DNA of 64,000 nt, taken from assembly GCA_024275575.1 (NCBI GenBank), contig JAJRYV010000030.1:1-64000 (forward strand). The letters are read 5' to 3'. The notes beneath the pieces are model-generated. The model saw only the letters and a program-made list of their open reading frames with translations, made no database searches and was not told where the DNA came from. The first letter of the stretch is position 1. Every line of letters begins with the position of its first letter. A program made the position numbers and the translations under genes. Of the stretch, positions 8,069-16,048 are shown piece by piece. This DNA comes from a bacterium (GTDB lineage: Bacteria; Zhuqueibacterota; Zhuqueibacteria; Zhuqueibacterales; Geothermadaptataceae).

Positions 8069-9304
8069 ATGGAAAAGACTAAAATCAGAAAAGTCGAAGA
8101 GATCGCTGACCTGACAAACGCGATCGATATTTTCACCGATACAACGCGGCGTCTTGAAAAAGCTTATTCTGAATTACAGGATAAAGTCGATCAATTGAAT
8201 TCGCAATTGGATCAGAAGAACCAGGAACTGTCGCAGCAGGTTTTCGAACTGAATTCATTGCGCCGCCATTTTGATAATGTGCTTGAAAGCATGCGTACCG
8301 GCATCGTTGCTATCAATCTCGATGGCGAAATAACCCTGTTTAACAAAGGCGTCGAACGTATCACCGGATTGCGGCGGGACCAGGTTTTCGGTAAAAAATA
8401 TGAAGAGATTTTTCCGGCGGAAAATGCTGAACGGCGGGATGCCCTGGCCACTTTGGAGAGTGGTTGTGCTTTTAATGATATCGAAGATTTCATCCATCAT
8501 AAAAATATGAGTGATATTCCTGTCCGGCGCACAACCTCCATCATTCTGGATGAAGATGATCAAATCGTCGGGGCGATGGATCTCATGGATGATATCACTG
8601 AACTCAAGGCATTGCAACAGGATATCGAACGTAAAAAAACCCTGGCAGCACTTGGAGAGATGTCGCGTCAGGTCGCTCATGAAATCCGCAATCCTCTTGG
8701 TGGTATCGCCGGCTTTTCGGCATTGCTGGAGCGTGAATTTGAGAAACAGGACCCGCGAAAAAAATATGTACGCAAGATCATCGAAGGAATCGGAGTGCTC
8801 GACCAACTTGTTTCTGATTTATTGCTCTACACACGGCCGCTGACACCGCAACTGCGGCCGCTGACGCTTGCGAAAATAACCGGAGAGCTGTTGGCTTTCG
8901 CGCGGATCAAATACGATCAGGACAATAAAATCAACATCCGCCGCAATTATGCAGATGAATCGATGATCGTGCTGCTGGATGCCTCGCTTTATCAGGAACT
9001 GATCCTGCATTTATTCCACAACGCAACCCGTATTTTGCCTGCAGGGGGTGAATTCCATGTCAATATTCGCCCGGACCGAATGAAAAGAAATGCTGTTTGT
9101 GAATTTGTCGACAACGGCCCGGGTATCGAACCGGAAGTTAAACAAAAACTCTTTTTACCATTTTTCAGCACCAATGCACGAGGAATCGGGCTCGGCTTAT
9201 CCATAGTTCAACGTATAGTCGATTTGCACCACGGGACCATCAAGTTCGATGATTCCGTTCCCAAAGGAACGAAAATCACCATCACTTTTCCCCTGAAATC
9301 TTAA
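8069..9304 (+). CDS. PAS-domain sensor histidine kinase (FleS/FlrB-like)
   Basis: A 411-residue soluble histidine kinase with no transmembrane segment. Order: coiled coil (about 25-65), PAS (about 66-182), HisKA with phosphoacceptor H204 in A-H-E-I-R-N-P-L-G-G, then HATPase_c with H-N-A-T-R (N box), D-N-G-P-G-I-E (G1) and G-L-G-L-S-I-V (G2). It would autophosphorylate and pass phosphate to the sigma-54 activator encoded 11 bases downstream. The architecture (cytoplasmic, one PAS, paired NtrC-type regulator, flagellar neighbourhood) matches FleS/FlrB, which sense flagellar assembly state. The signal sensed here is unknown. Confidence 0.9.
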   Translation: MEKTKIRKVEEIADLTNAIDIFTDTTRRLEKAYSELQDKVDQLNSQLDQKNQELSQQVFELNSLRRHFDNVLESMRTGIVAINLDGEITLFNKGVERITGLRRDQVFGKKYEEIFPAENAERRDALATLESGCAFNDIEDFIHHKNMSDIPVRRTTSIILDEDDQIVGAMDLMDDITELKALQQDIERKKTLAALGEMSRQVAHEIRNPLGGIAGFSALLEREFEKQDPRKKYVRKIIEGIGVLDQLVSDLLLYTRPLTPQLRPLTLAKITGELLAFARIKYDQDNKINIRRNYADESMIVLLDASLYQELILHLFHNATRILPAGGEFHVNIRPDRMKRNAVCEFVDNGPGIEPEVKQKLFLPFFSTNARGIGLGLSIVQRIVDLHHGTIKFDDSVPKGTKITITFPLKS

Positions 9305-9315
9305 AGCCGGATCGT

Positions 9316-10704
9316 ATGAATATATTTGAAGAAAAGAAAGTTCTCGTCGTTGATGATGAACCGCTGATAAACGAACTTTTAGACGAAACACTTTCACGTT
9401 TGCAATTCGATGTGACACTGGCATCGAACGGCAATGAAGCCATTGAAAGTTTGCAGCAGAAAGAATTCGATTTAATCATCTCGGATGTGCGCCTGCCGGG
9501 CCTGAGCGGCATGGAAATTCTCAATAAAGTCACTGAACTCAGCAATGCGCCGGGTGTGATCATGATGACGGCCTACGCCACGGTGAAAGACGCTGTGAGC
9601 GCTATTCGCAAGGGAGCTTATGATTACATCACCAAACCATTCGATCTCGACGAGCTGGAGATCGTTCTCAATAAGTACTTTAAATACCAGCAATTACAGC
9701 GGGAAAACACCATTCTGCGGCAACAGCTCGATAAAAATAATAGCCTCGATGATATCATTGGCAAGAGCCAGGCGATGCAGAAAGTTTATGAGCGAATCCG
9801 CCTGGTCGCACCCACTGACAGCACCGTTCTGATCATGGGAGAGAGCGGCACCGGCAAGGAGTTGGTTGCCCGCGCCATCCATAATTTAAGTGACCGGCGT
9901 GTGCATCGGTTTGTCGCACCGAACTGTGCCGCACTGCCGGAAGAATTGATGGAAACCGAACTTTTCGGGCATGAGCGCGGCGCCTTCACCGGCGCCCATA
10001 CGCGAAAAGAAGGACGTTTCATGCTTGCCGATAAAGGCACTATTCTGCTCGATGAAATTTCCGAGATGAGTCTGCATCTGCAGGCAAAACTATTGCGGGT
10101 GATTCAGGAAAGAGAAATCGAACCCATCGGCAGCACGAAAACGATCCCCGTCGATCTGCGGATTTTGGCCTCGACGAATTGTGATCTGCAAACGCACGTC
10201 GACCAGGGGAAATTTCGTGAAGATTTGTTCTATCGATTAAATGTCGTACAGATTGTTTTGCCGCCGCTACGGGAACGCAAAGAAGACATCCCCATGCTGC
10301 TAAAACATTTTGTGGAACAGAAAGCCGCCCGCTTGAAACGGGAAATCAACTATGTTTCGGAGGAAGTCTATAAAATATTCGAAAATTACGACTGGCCCGG
10401 CAATGTCCGGCAACTGGCAAATGAAGTTGAGGGTGCAATCGCCATCAGCAAAAGCGATAAGCTGGTGAAGGAGCAATTTTGCCATTTGGAGACGGCGCAG
10501 TCCACGGCCGATGATTATCGTAAGAAGATGGCACAAATGCCGCTGGCGGAGACCGAAAAAGTGGCGATTATCGAAACCTTGATTCAGTGCAAGGGTAATC
10601 GCACACATGCCGCCAAATCATTGGGAATCAGTGTGCGAACTCTGCGTAACAAATTGAAGGAATATGGTGAAGCGGGCGATCTTCCAGATGATGTGGAAAT
10701 ATAA
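9316..10704 (+). CDS. NtrC-family sigma-54 response regulator (FleR/FlrC-like)
   Basis: A 462-residue enhancer-binding protein. Receiver domain residues 8-120 with phosphoacceptor D57 (I-I-S-D-V-R-L-P-G) and conserved K in T-K-P-F. AAA+ domain with Walker A G-E-S-G-T-G-K-E and the sigma-54-contacting G-A-F-T-G-A loop. C-terminal Fis-type helix-turn-helix (N-R-T-H-A-A-K-S-L-G-I-S, R-T-L-R-N-K-L). When phosphorylated by the upstream kinase it should hydrolyse ATP and open sigma-54 promoters. Three sigma-54-type promoters occur in this window before flgB, fliR and flgF, which are its likely targets. It is the second gene of a two-gene unit. Confidence 0.93.
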   Translation: MNIFEEKKVLVVDDEPLINELLDETLSRLQFDVTLASNGNEAIESLQQKEFDLIISDVRLPGLSGMEILNKVTELSNAPGVIMMTAYATVKDAVSAIRKGAYDYITKPFDLDELEIVLNKYFKYQQLQRENTILRQQLDKNNSLDDIIGKSQAMQKVYERIRLVAPTDSTVLIMGESGTGKELVARAIHNLSDRRVHRFVAPNCAALPEELMETELFGHERGAFTGAHTRKEGRFMLADKGTILLDEISEMSLHLQAKLLRVIQEREIEPIGSTKTIPVDLRILASTNCDLQTHVDQGKFREDLFYRLNVVQIVLPPLRERKEDIPMLLKHFVEQKAARLKREINYVSEEVYKIFENYDWPGNVRQLANEVEGAIAISKSDKLVKEQFCHLETAQSTADDYRKKMAQMPLAETEKVAIIETLIQCKGNRTHAAKSLGISVRTLRNKLKEYGEAGDLPDDVEI

Positions 10705-10788
10705 TTTGGCTTGAAATTGCCAATTCTTCTGCCGACATCATGGTTAAGTGAATGAAATCAGACGGAAATTATCATAAAGGAAATAGTG

Positions 10789-11280
10789 ATGGCACTGGAA
10801 ACTGAAGTGATGGAAAAAGTCAGTACCCAGAAAACGGATGAGATTCTGCAGTTGGTCAGCTTTAAAATCGGCGAAGAAGAATTCGGGGTTGAAATTCTCG
10901 CGGTACAGGAAATAATCCGCATGATCGAAATTACGCGTGTGCCGAACTCACCTCATTTTGTCGAGGGGGTTATCAACTTACGCGGTAAAGTCATTCCGGT
11001 GGTCAATTTGCGCAACCGCCTGGGTTTGCCGCCGATGGAATATAGTAAAAGCACCCGCATCATCGTCGTTGAACTGGAGAAAAAAACCGTCGGTTTTATC
11101 GTCGATTCCGTTTCTGAAGTGCTGCGGATATCAACGATTGTCACTGAACCGCCACCCCAAATGGTCGGACGCGTCGATTCGGAATATATCATGGCTGTTG
11201 GTAAACTCGAAGACCGGCTGGTTATTTTGCTCGATCTGAACCGGATTTTATCGAATAAAGAAAAAGCTCTTTTGAGTTAA
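10789..11280 (+). CDS. cheW: Chemotaxis coupling protein CheW
   Basis: A 163-residue adaptor that joins chemoreceptors to the CheA kinase in membrane arrays. It is a single CheW domain: Q-L-V-S-F-K-I-G-E-E-E-F-G-V at 23-36, the V-P-N-S-P and G-V-I-N-L-R-G-K-V-I-P-V-V signatures, and D-R-L-V-I-L-L-D near the end. Start ATG 10789 is chosen because AAAGGA lies about seven bases upstream; a GTG just before it (10786) is too close. It is followed by a strong terminator, so it forms its own unit or ends the fleSR-like transcript. Confidence 0.95.
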   Translation: MALETEVMEKVSTQKTDEILQLVSFKIGEEEFGVEILAVQEIIRMIEITRVPNSPHFVEGVINLRGKVIPVVNLRNRLGLPPMEYSKSTRIIVVELEKKTVGFIVDSVSEVLRISTIVTEPPPQMVGRVDSEYIMAVGKLEDRLVILLDLNRILSNKEKALLS

Positions 11281-11304
11281 CTTAAATAGATACAGCATTA
11301 CAAG

Positions 11305-11343
11305 AAGCACATTTCCGGCTCACCGGGGATGTGCTTTTTTTTT
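11305..11343 (+). terminator. Strong rho-independent terminator after cheW
   Basis: A 14-base-pair stem (11305-11318 with 11323-11336, two G-T pairs) with a CTCA loop runs into nine T residues (11335-11343). It should separate cheW from the HEAT-cheR-cheY group. Confidence 0.9.
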
Positions 11344-11523
11344 ACCCTGAAGAATCTCCGTAGGGATGAGAAAAACCCACCAGGCCGATATGGCTGAATA
11401 ACTAATGCAAATTTTCAAACATGTTTAAATTCTTTCGAATGCTAAAGTACTATTTACAGTGAGTCGATGCCTTAGTAGTCAAAATTCAATGCTTCTATAC
11501 TTGCTTAAATACGAGGTGCAGAA

Positions 11524-13428
11524 TTGAAGGATTTAGAAAATAATAAAACCATTGAATTACTTTCGAGCACCGATCCTACGGAGCGCCGTCAGGCGGTTGA
11601 ATCCGTTGACCCATCCCAGGAAGAGAGTCTGGAGATTTTTTTATCAGCATTGCAGGATAGCAATAAGGGTGTGCGCGATGCTGCTTCGCAGATTCTGATG
11701 TTGGCCCCGACCAAAGAAGCAGCCACGCGCCTGGTTGGATTACTTGGTCACGATTCGATCGAAGTTCGTAACCTCGCCAGCGAGCTGCTCATTTCCTACG
11801 GTGAAATGGCTGTCGAACCCCTGGTTGCCGAACTCAGCTCCGACGATAGTGATGTCCGTAAATTTGCCGTTGATATTTTAGGGCTCATTCGGGATGATCG
11901 CGCATTTTCCGAACTGGTTAAAGCATTAGACGATGAAGAGCCAAACGTCGTCGTCTCTGCCGCTGAAGCCCTGGGTAATCTCAATAATCTGGAGGCCGCA
12001 CCCTGTCTGATCGGACATTTCCATGCTGTCGAAGGTATGGAGTATGTTGTCATCGAAGCATTGGGAAAACTACACACCAAAGAGTCGACTGATTTCTTGC
12101 TGGAAATTGCCGTTTCCGACGAATTGACCGAAGCCCAGGTTGCGTTGAACGCCCTGCAATTCGTCAAAGATTCCGCGATTGCTGATAATCTGTACAAACA
12201 GCTCGAATATCTCGACCCGATTCTTCGCGAAGAAGCCGTTTCCTCTATTTTGAGCATTCACCTCAATTCGGAAAATACCTTCCCCGCTTATTTTGATACC
12301 GATCAATATGCTGAAGAAATCAAGGAATTGCTTTCAGCGCGTGAATATAAACAGAAAAACCGGTTGGTTGAAGTTTTACCCATCGATTTTATTTCAAAAA
12401 ATATTCTTTTCTTTATTGGGATAAATCCGGAACATGATGAAGAGCTGGATCAAATTCTGGCAGTGAGGCTGGCGGAGATTGAGAATGAAAGACTGCTTCG
12501 TGAGGTAACGGAAAATTTTGCTTCTGCAAGTCTGGAAGAGCAACTTAGCCTGGCGCTCATTTTGGCGCAGAAAGATATGCCGAATGCGGTGCCGTTTTTG
12601 GAACGTCTGATCACCCGGCCTGAGCCTGAAGTCAAAACGAATATCATACAAGTTATCTCTGCAGTGCCAGACCAGTCGACCATACCGTTGTTGCGGCAAT
12701 TTATCGCTGATGGTGATGAGTCAATACAGGAGAGCGCTTATTATGTGCTGACCAATTTTCGTGATAAATCCAATCAGCAGCTTTTCGAGCAGGGCTTGCA
12801 AAGCAACTCCATCGCAATAAAAGAGATTTGTGGTGAGGCGCTTTCACAAATCGCACCGGAGCGACTGTCTGAGATCATCTCGGCCAAACTGGCTTCCCCG
12901 GATTCGGATGATCTGATTTTCGCTCTCGACATTGTTGCCCGGTTTCCGATGTTTGGTTCTTTGCCGACGATTGTGGAACACCTCGATAGCGATGATGCGC
13001 GGGTGCGTACAGCGGCGATAAACGCCCTGTCGAATTTCCAGCATTCTGAAGCTTTCGATGCGGTGGAATTTCTTTTGACCGACCTGGATGATGAAGTGCG
13101 CCGGGCTGCTTTTGATGCATTGCTGAAGATCGATCCCGAACAAGCAGAACGGCCGGTACGCGCAGCGCTGTCTGATGAAAATTTCTGGCTGCAGATTGCC
13201 GGAATCGAGTGTGTGAATGAACGTCGCCTGAAGATGTTCAACCGCGAGCTATTTCAATTGCTCGGTTCGGGAAATAAAATGGTGCAGATGAAAGCCGTCG
13301 AAGTGCTGCTCGATCTCTTTCCCGATGAAGTTGATGAAGAATTGACGCAAAAATTAAACGATCTGGGGGAAGATGGTGTAGCCATTATAACTACTGCTAA
13401 GGAACAAAAAGATGCTAATTGGTTCTAA
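11524..13428 (+). CDS. HEAT-repeat scaffold protein in chemotaxis cluster
   Basis: A 634-residue alpha-solenoid. Successive units of about 30 residues with the pattern D-x-x-V-R-x-x-A-x-x-x-L (for example D-S-N-K-G-V-R-D-A-A, D-S-I-E-V-R-N-L-A, D-S-D-V-R-K-F-A, D-A-R-V-R-T-A-A, D-D-E-V-R-R-A-A) run through both halves, separated by a less regular middle (about 230-330). No signal peptide or catalytic motif is seen. The start is TTG 11524 with GAGGTG at 11512-11517. Its 3' end overlaps cheR by 17 bases, implying coupling. HEAT solenoids bind proteins, so a scaffold for chemotaxis or flagellar components is plausible but unproven; it is not one of the standard Che proteins. Confidence 0.85.
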   Translation: MKDLENNKTIELLSSTDPTERRQAVESVDPSQEESLEIFLSALQDSNKGVRDAASQILMLAPTKEAATRLVGLLGHDSIEVRNLASELLISYGEMAVEPLVAELSSDDSDVRKFAVDILGLIRDDRAFSELVKALDDEEPNVVVSAAEALGNLNNLEAAPCLIGHFHAVEGMEYVVIEALGKLHTKESTDFLLEIAVSDELTEAQVALNALQFVKDSAIADNLYKQLEYLDPILREEAVSSILSIHLNSENTFPAYFDTDQYAEEIKELLSAREYKQKNRLVEVLPIDFISKNILFFIGINPEHDEELDQILAVRLAEIENERLLREVTENFASASLEEQLSLALILAQKDMPNAVPFLERLITRPEPEVKTNIIQVISAVPDQSTIPLLRQFIADGDESIQESAYYVLTNFRDKSNQQLFEQGLQSNSIAIKEICGEALSQIAPERLSEIISAKLASPDSDDLIFALDIVARFPMFGSLPTIVEHLDSDDARVRTAAINALSNFQHSEAFDAVEFLLTDLDDEVRRAAFDALLKIDPEQAERPVRAALSDENFWLQIAGIECVNERRLKMFNRELFQLLGSGNKMVQMKAVEVLLDLFPDEVDEELTQKLNDLGEDGVAIITTAKEQKDANWF

Positions 13429-14305
13429 ACTTACACCGGTTAACAGAAACGCAATTCTTACAAAAGATATTGTTCCTATGTCGGATCAGGAATTTCCGCT
13501 GGTGACAGCATTTATTTATGAAAAAACCGGAATTGAGTTCAAAAGCAATAAGAAATATCTGCTCGAGAACCGTTTGTCACCGCGATTGCGGGAGCTGGGA
13601 TGCAAAACTTACAAAGATTATATTCTTTATATAAAATATGATCAGAGCAAAAAAGAATTCCACCGCATGTCGAGCGCGATTACGATAAATGAGACCAGTT
13701 TTCTTCGCAACCCACCGCAACTCGAGGCGTTTCAAAATGTCATCTTGCCAAAAATCGTCGAAACGGCAAAAACACGGGTAAGCAATACGATCAAAATATG
13801 GAGCGCCGGCTGCAGCAGCGGTGAGGAACCGTATTCTCTTGCTTTGTTAAGTGTCGAGAAATATCCGACATTCGCCAATTCAAAACAATTGCAAATGCTG
13901 GCCACCGACATCGATGATGAGATTATCAGCAAAGCCAGGGCCGGACTTTACGGCCGCCTGACGCTGCGGAACTTAACCCCGCGACAATTGAGCGCATATT
14001 TCAAGCCTTCCGGTTCTAATTACGAAATCAATCAAAATCTCAAAGCGCTGGTCAAATTCTCCAATTTGAATTTGAATGATTCTGCCCGCATGCGTTTATT
14101 GCGTGATATCGATGTCATCTTCTTTCGCAATGTGATGATCTATTTCGGCGCCGATGCACGTAAACGAATCATCGCAAATATGTATGACAGTTTACGTCCC
14201 GGCGGTTATCTCTTTCTCGGGCATTCAGAATCACTGCATGGCATTTCAAAAGCATTTAAATTAACAAACCTCGGTAAATGCATGGTTTATCATAAAGAAT
14301 TATAG
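13412..14305 (+). CDS. cheR: Chemoreceptor methyltransferase CheR
   Basis: A 297-residue SAM-dependent enzyme that methylates glutamates of chemoreceptors during adaptation. The N-terminal helical domain contains E-K-T-G-I-E-F and L-E-N-R-L-S-P-R-L-R-E-L. The Rossmann domain has W-S-A-G-C-S-S-G-E-E-P-Y-S (SAM loop), A-T-D-I-D, and D-V-I-F-F-R-N-V-M-I-Y-F. ATG 13412 is preferred, with AAGGAA seven bases upstream and a 17-base overlap with the HEAT gene. ATG 13478 (M-S-D-Q-E-F) would better match the usual family N-terminus but has no clear ribosome site. It acts opposite CheB, encoded 4 kb downstream. Confidence 0.95.
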   Translation: MLIGSKLTPVNRNAILTKDIVPMSDQEFPLVTAFIYEKTGIEFKSNKKYLLENRLSPRLRELGCKTYKDYILYIKYDQSKKEFHRMSSAITINETSFLRNPPQLEAFQNVILPKIVETAKTRVSNTIKIWSAGCSSGEEPYSLALLSVEKYPTFANSKQLQMLATDIDDEIISKARAGLYGRLTLRNLTPRQLSAYFKPSGSNYEINQNLKALVKFSNLNLNDSARMRLLRDIDVIFFRNVMIYFGADARKRIIANMYDSLRPGGYLFLGHSESLHGISKAFKLTNLGKCMVYHKEL

Positions 14306-14329
14306 ATAGAGTGGCTAACAGGTGAAATC

Positions 14330-14695
14330 ATGAAAAAAACTGTATTGATAGCCGATGATTCGGCAACCATCCGGAAGCTGGTGACCCTTTCCTTAAGAGC
14401 AATCGGCAGCAATGTTGTTGCAGCGTGCGATGGCATGGAAGCCCTCGAAACGCTTCCAACTCTCGATGTGGATTTGATCATCACCGATTTGAACATGCCG
14501 AATGTTGACGGTTATGAACTGATCAAAGCGGTGCGGGAAAATGCGGCCTACGATGACGTCCCGATTATCATCCTGACAAGTGAAAAGGAACAGGCAGACA
14601 TCAACCGTGGAATTGATGCCGGGGCCAGCAGTTATCTGATCAAACCGTTTGTCTCAAAGAAGTTGTTGTACGAAGTCTCGAAGTATCTTGGTTGA
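14330..14695 (+). CDS. Single-domain response regulator (CheY-like)
   Basis: A 121-residue stand-alone receiver. The acidic pocket (I-A-D-D-S-A-T), phosphoacceptor Asp in L-I-I-T-D-L-N-M-P, a T/S switch (I-L-T-S) and Lys in L-I-K-P-F are present. It is clearly different from the next gene, which is closer to classical CheY. Two adjacent receivers may split roles, for example motor switching versus phosphate sink, but sequence alone cannot assign this. It lies 24 bases after cheR; CAGGTG precedes the ATG. Confidence 0.88.
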   Translation: MKKTVLIADDSATIRKLVTLSLRAIGSNVVAACDGMEALETLPTLDVDLIITDLNMPNVDGYELIKAVRENAAYDDVPIIILTSEKEQADINRGIDAGASSYLIKPFVSKKLLYEVSKYLG

Positions 14696-14731
14696 GCAGC
14701 GTAGAATTTAACCCGACAGGAGTCTTGATAA

Positions 14732-15103
14732 ATGAGTCTTAAATTTCTCGCCGTCGACGATTCTCCAACTATGCGCCGGATAGTTGCAAACACACTCAAA
14801 AGATTGGGCTATGAAGATGTCGTCGAAGCCACAAATGGCAAAGAAGCATTGGAAAAACTGGCAACCAACAGCGTTAATTTTATCATTACGGACTGGAATA
14901 TGCCGGAGATGGACGGGCTTGAATTTGTGCAAAATGTCAAAGCCAACGGCGACACTGCAGATGTTCCCATTCTGATGATCACAACCCGTGGTGTAAAAGA
15001 CGACATCGTCGATGCGATGAAAGCGGGTGTCAATAGTTATATTGTCAAACCGTTTACACCGCAGGTTCTCAAAGAAAAAATTGATTCTATCCTGAATGAA
15101 TAA
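14732..15103 (+). CDS. cheY: Chemotaxis response regulator CheY
   Basis: A 123-residue receiver with the CheY hallmarks: V-D-D-S-P-T-M-R-R-I-V at the N-terminus, phosphoacceptor Asp in I-I-T-D-W-N-M-P-E-M-D-G, I-T-T (switch Thr) and Y-I-V-K-P-F-T (Lys). Phosphorylated by CheA, it should bind FliM/FliN at the motor to change rotation. It stands directly before the CheZ-like gene, which supports its assignment as the motor-acting CheY. An ACAGGAG ribosome site precedes the ATG. Confidence 0.95.
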   Translation: MSLKFLAVDDSPTMRRIVANTLKRLGYEDVVEATNGKEALEKLATNSVNFIITDWNMPEMDGLEFVQNVKANGDTADVPILMITTRGVKDDIVDAMKAGVNSYIVKPFTPQVLKEKIDSILNE

Positions 15104-15155
15104 GGGCAAAGGAAAGAAGTGATGTATAGGCCAATGGAAAGATCAGGAGGAATTA

Positions 15156-16028
15156 ATGCGTCAGTCTGATGTTATCAAAATGCTGCATAAAGTCGAGGAA
15201 GTGAAAGCATTATTCGTTTTTGGTGCCCGCGTTATCCCATATCTCGAAGAACTGGTATTATTTGTCCAGGAAACGGCGCCAATTTTGGAGGAGATGAATA
15301 CCAGCATCGAAGAAAGCTCGCAAAAGATGCCTTTTGCGGTGGAAAAACTGGATAAAGTCACTGAAACGACGGAGAATGCCACCGCGAGTATGCTGGATCT
15401 CATCGATCAGATTTTAACCAATCTCGATCGTGTTATGGAAGGCATGGCCGAAGTGGAAAACAGTTATAATCAGCGCCTTGAACAGGAAAAAGAACTGGTG
15501 TTGAAACTGGCGCGCGCCCTCGATGGTGATGATGAAACCCAGGCCGCTGATGTTGAAGCGGAATTGAAGAAACTCATTGAGCTGGAAACCGATGGAAATA
15601 TTTTTTCATCTATGAACGATCGGTTAACAGGTATGCAGGGTGATGTTTTTGATATCATGAATGCGCTGCAAATCCAGGATATCACCAGCCAGCAAATCAT
15701 GGGCGCAAACAGTCTGATTGAAGCGGTGCAGGAGAAACTGCGCCAACTGCTGAGCAAGTTTTCTGATATCGAAGTCGATGAAAGCCCAAAGAAAAAGGTC
15801 AGAGCTTTCGACCCCAATGCTTCTTACGAAGATAAATCAGATATTCAGGCGATGGCCGATCAAATTCTTGCCGGACATGAGAACGAGGTGGAAGAGCCGG
15901 TGACGGTCGTTCCGGAGAAAGAAGAAAAACCGGCTGATGAAGAAAACGCCACCCCGCCTGCGATAGCGGAAGAGCAGGAAACCGTCGACCAGGCGGAAAT
16001 TGATAAGATATTAAAAAACTTGAAGTAA
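15156..16028 (+). CDS. cheZ: CheZ-like CheY-phosphate phosphatase
   Basis: A 290-residue, strongly helical protein. Helix-rich residues 35-200 fit the CheZ long hairpin. The segment Q-I-Q-D-I-T-S-Q-Q at 172-180 matches the CheZ F-Q-D-L-T-G-Q active-site region. In that register the catalytic Gln of E. coli CheZ falls on Leu171 or shifts to Gln172, so activity is not certain. A disordered acidic/proline linker (about 205-275) leads to a C-terminal peptide Q-A-E-I-D-K-I-L-K-N-L, resembling both the CheZ CheY-binding tail and the FliM N-terminal peptide. The AGGAGG ribosome site is strong. It lies between cheY and cheA. Confidence 0.82.
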   Translation: MRQSDVIKMLHKVEEVKALFVFGARVIPYLEELVLFVQETAPILEEMNTSIEESSQKMPFAVEKLDKVTETTENATASMLDLIDQILTNLDRVMEGMAEVENSYNQRLEQEKELVLKLARALDGDDETQAADVEAELKKLIELETDGNIFSSMNDRLTGMQGDVFDIMNALQIQDITSQQIMGANSLIEAVQEKLRQLLSKFSDIEVDESPKKKVRAFDPNASYEDKSDIQAMADQILAGHENEVEEPVTVVPEKEEKPADEENATPPAIAEEQETVDQAEIDKILKNLK

Positions 16029-16048
16029 TAAACCGGGAGCACTGAGGC

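Noticed and set aside
8212-8806. Minus-strand open frames inside the sensor kinase
   Set aside because: They are antisense shadows of a well-supported gene, with no domain or ribosome site.
10708-10722. Sigma-54-like TGGCTT...TTGCC before cheW
   Set aside because: The spacer is one base short, and these boxes need strict spacing.
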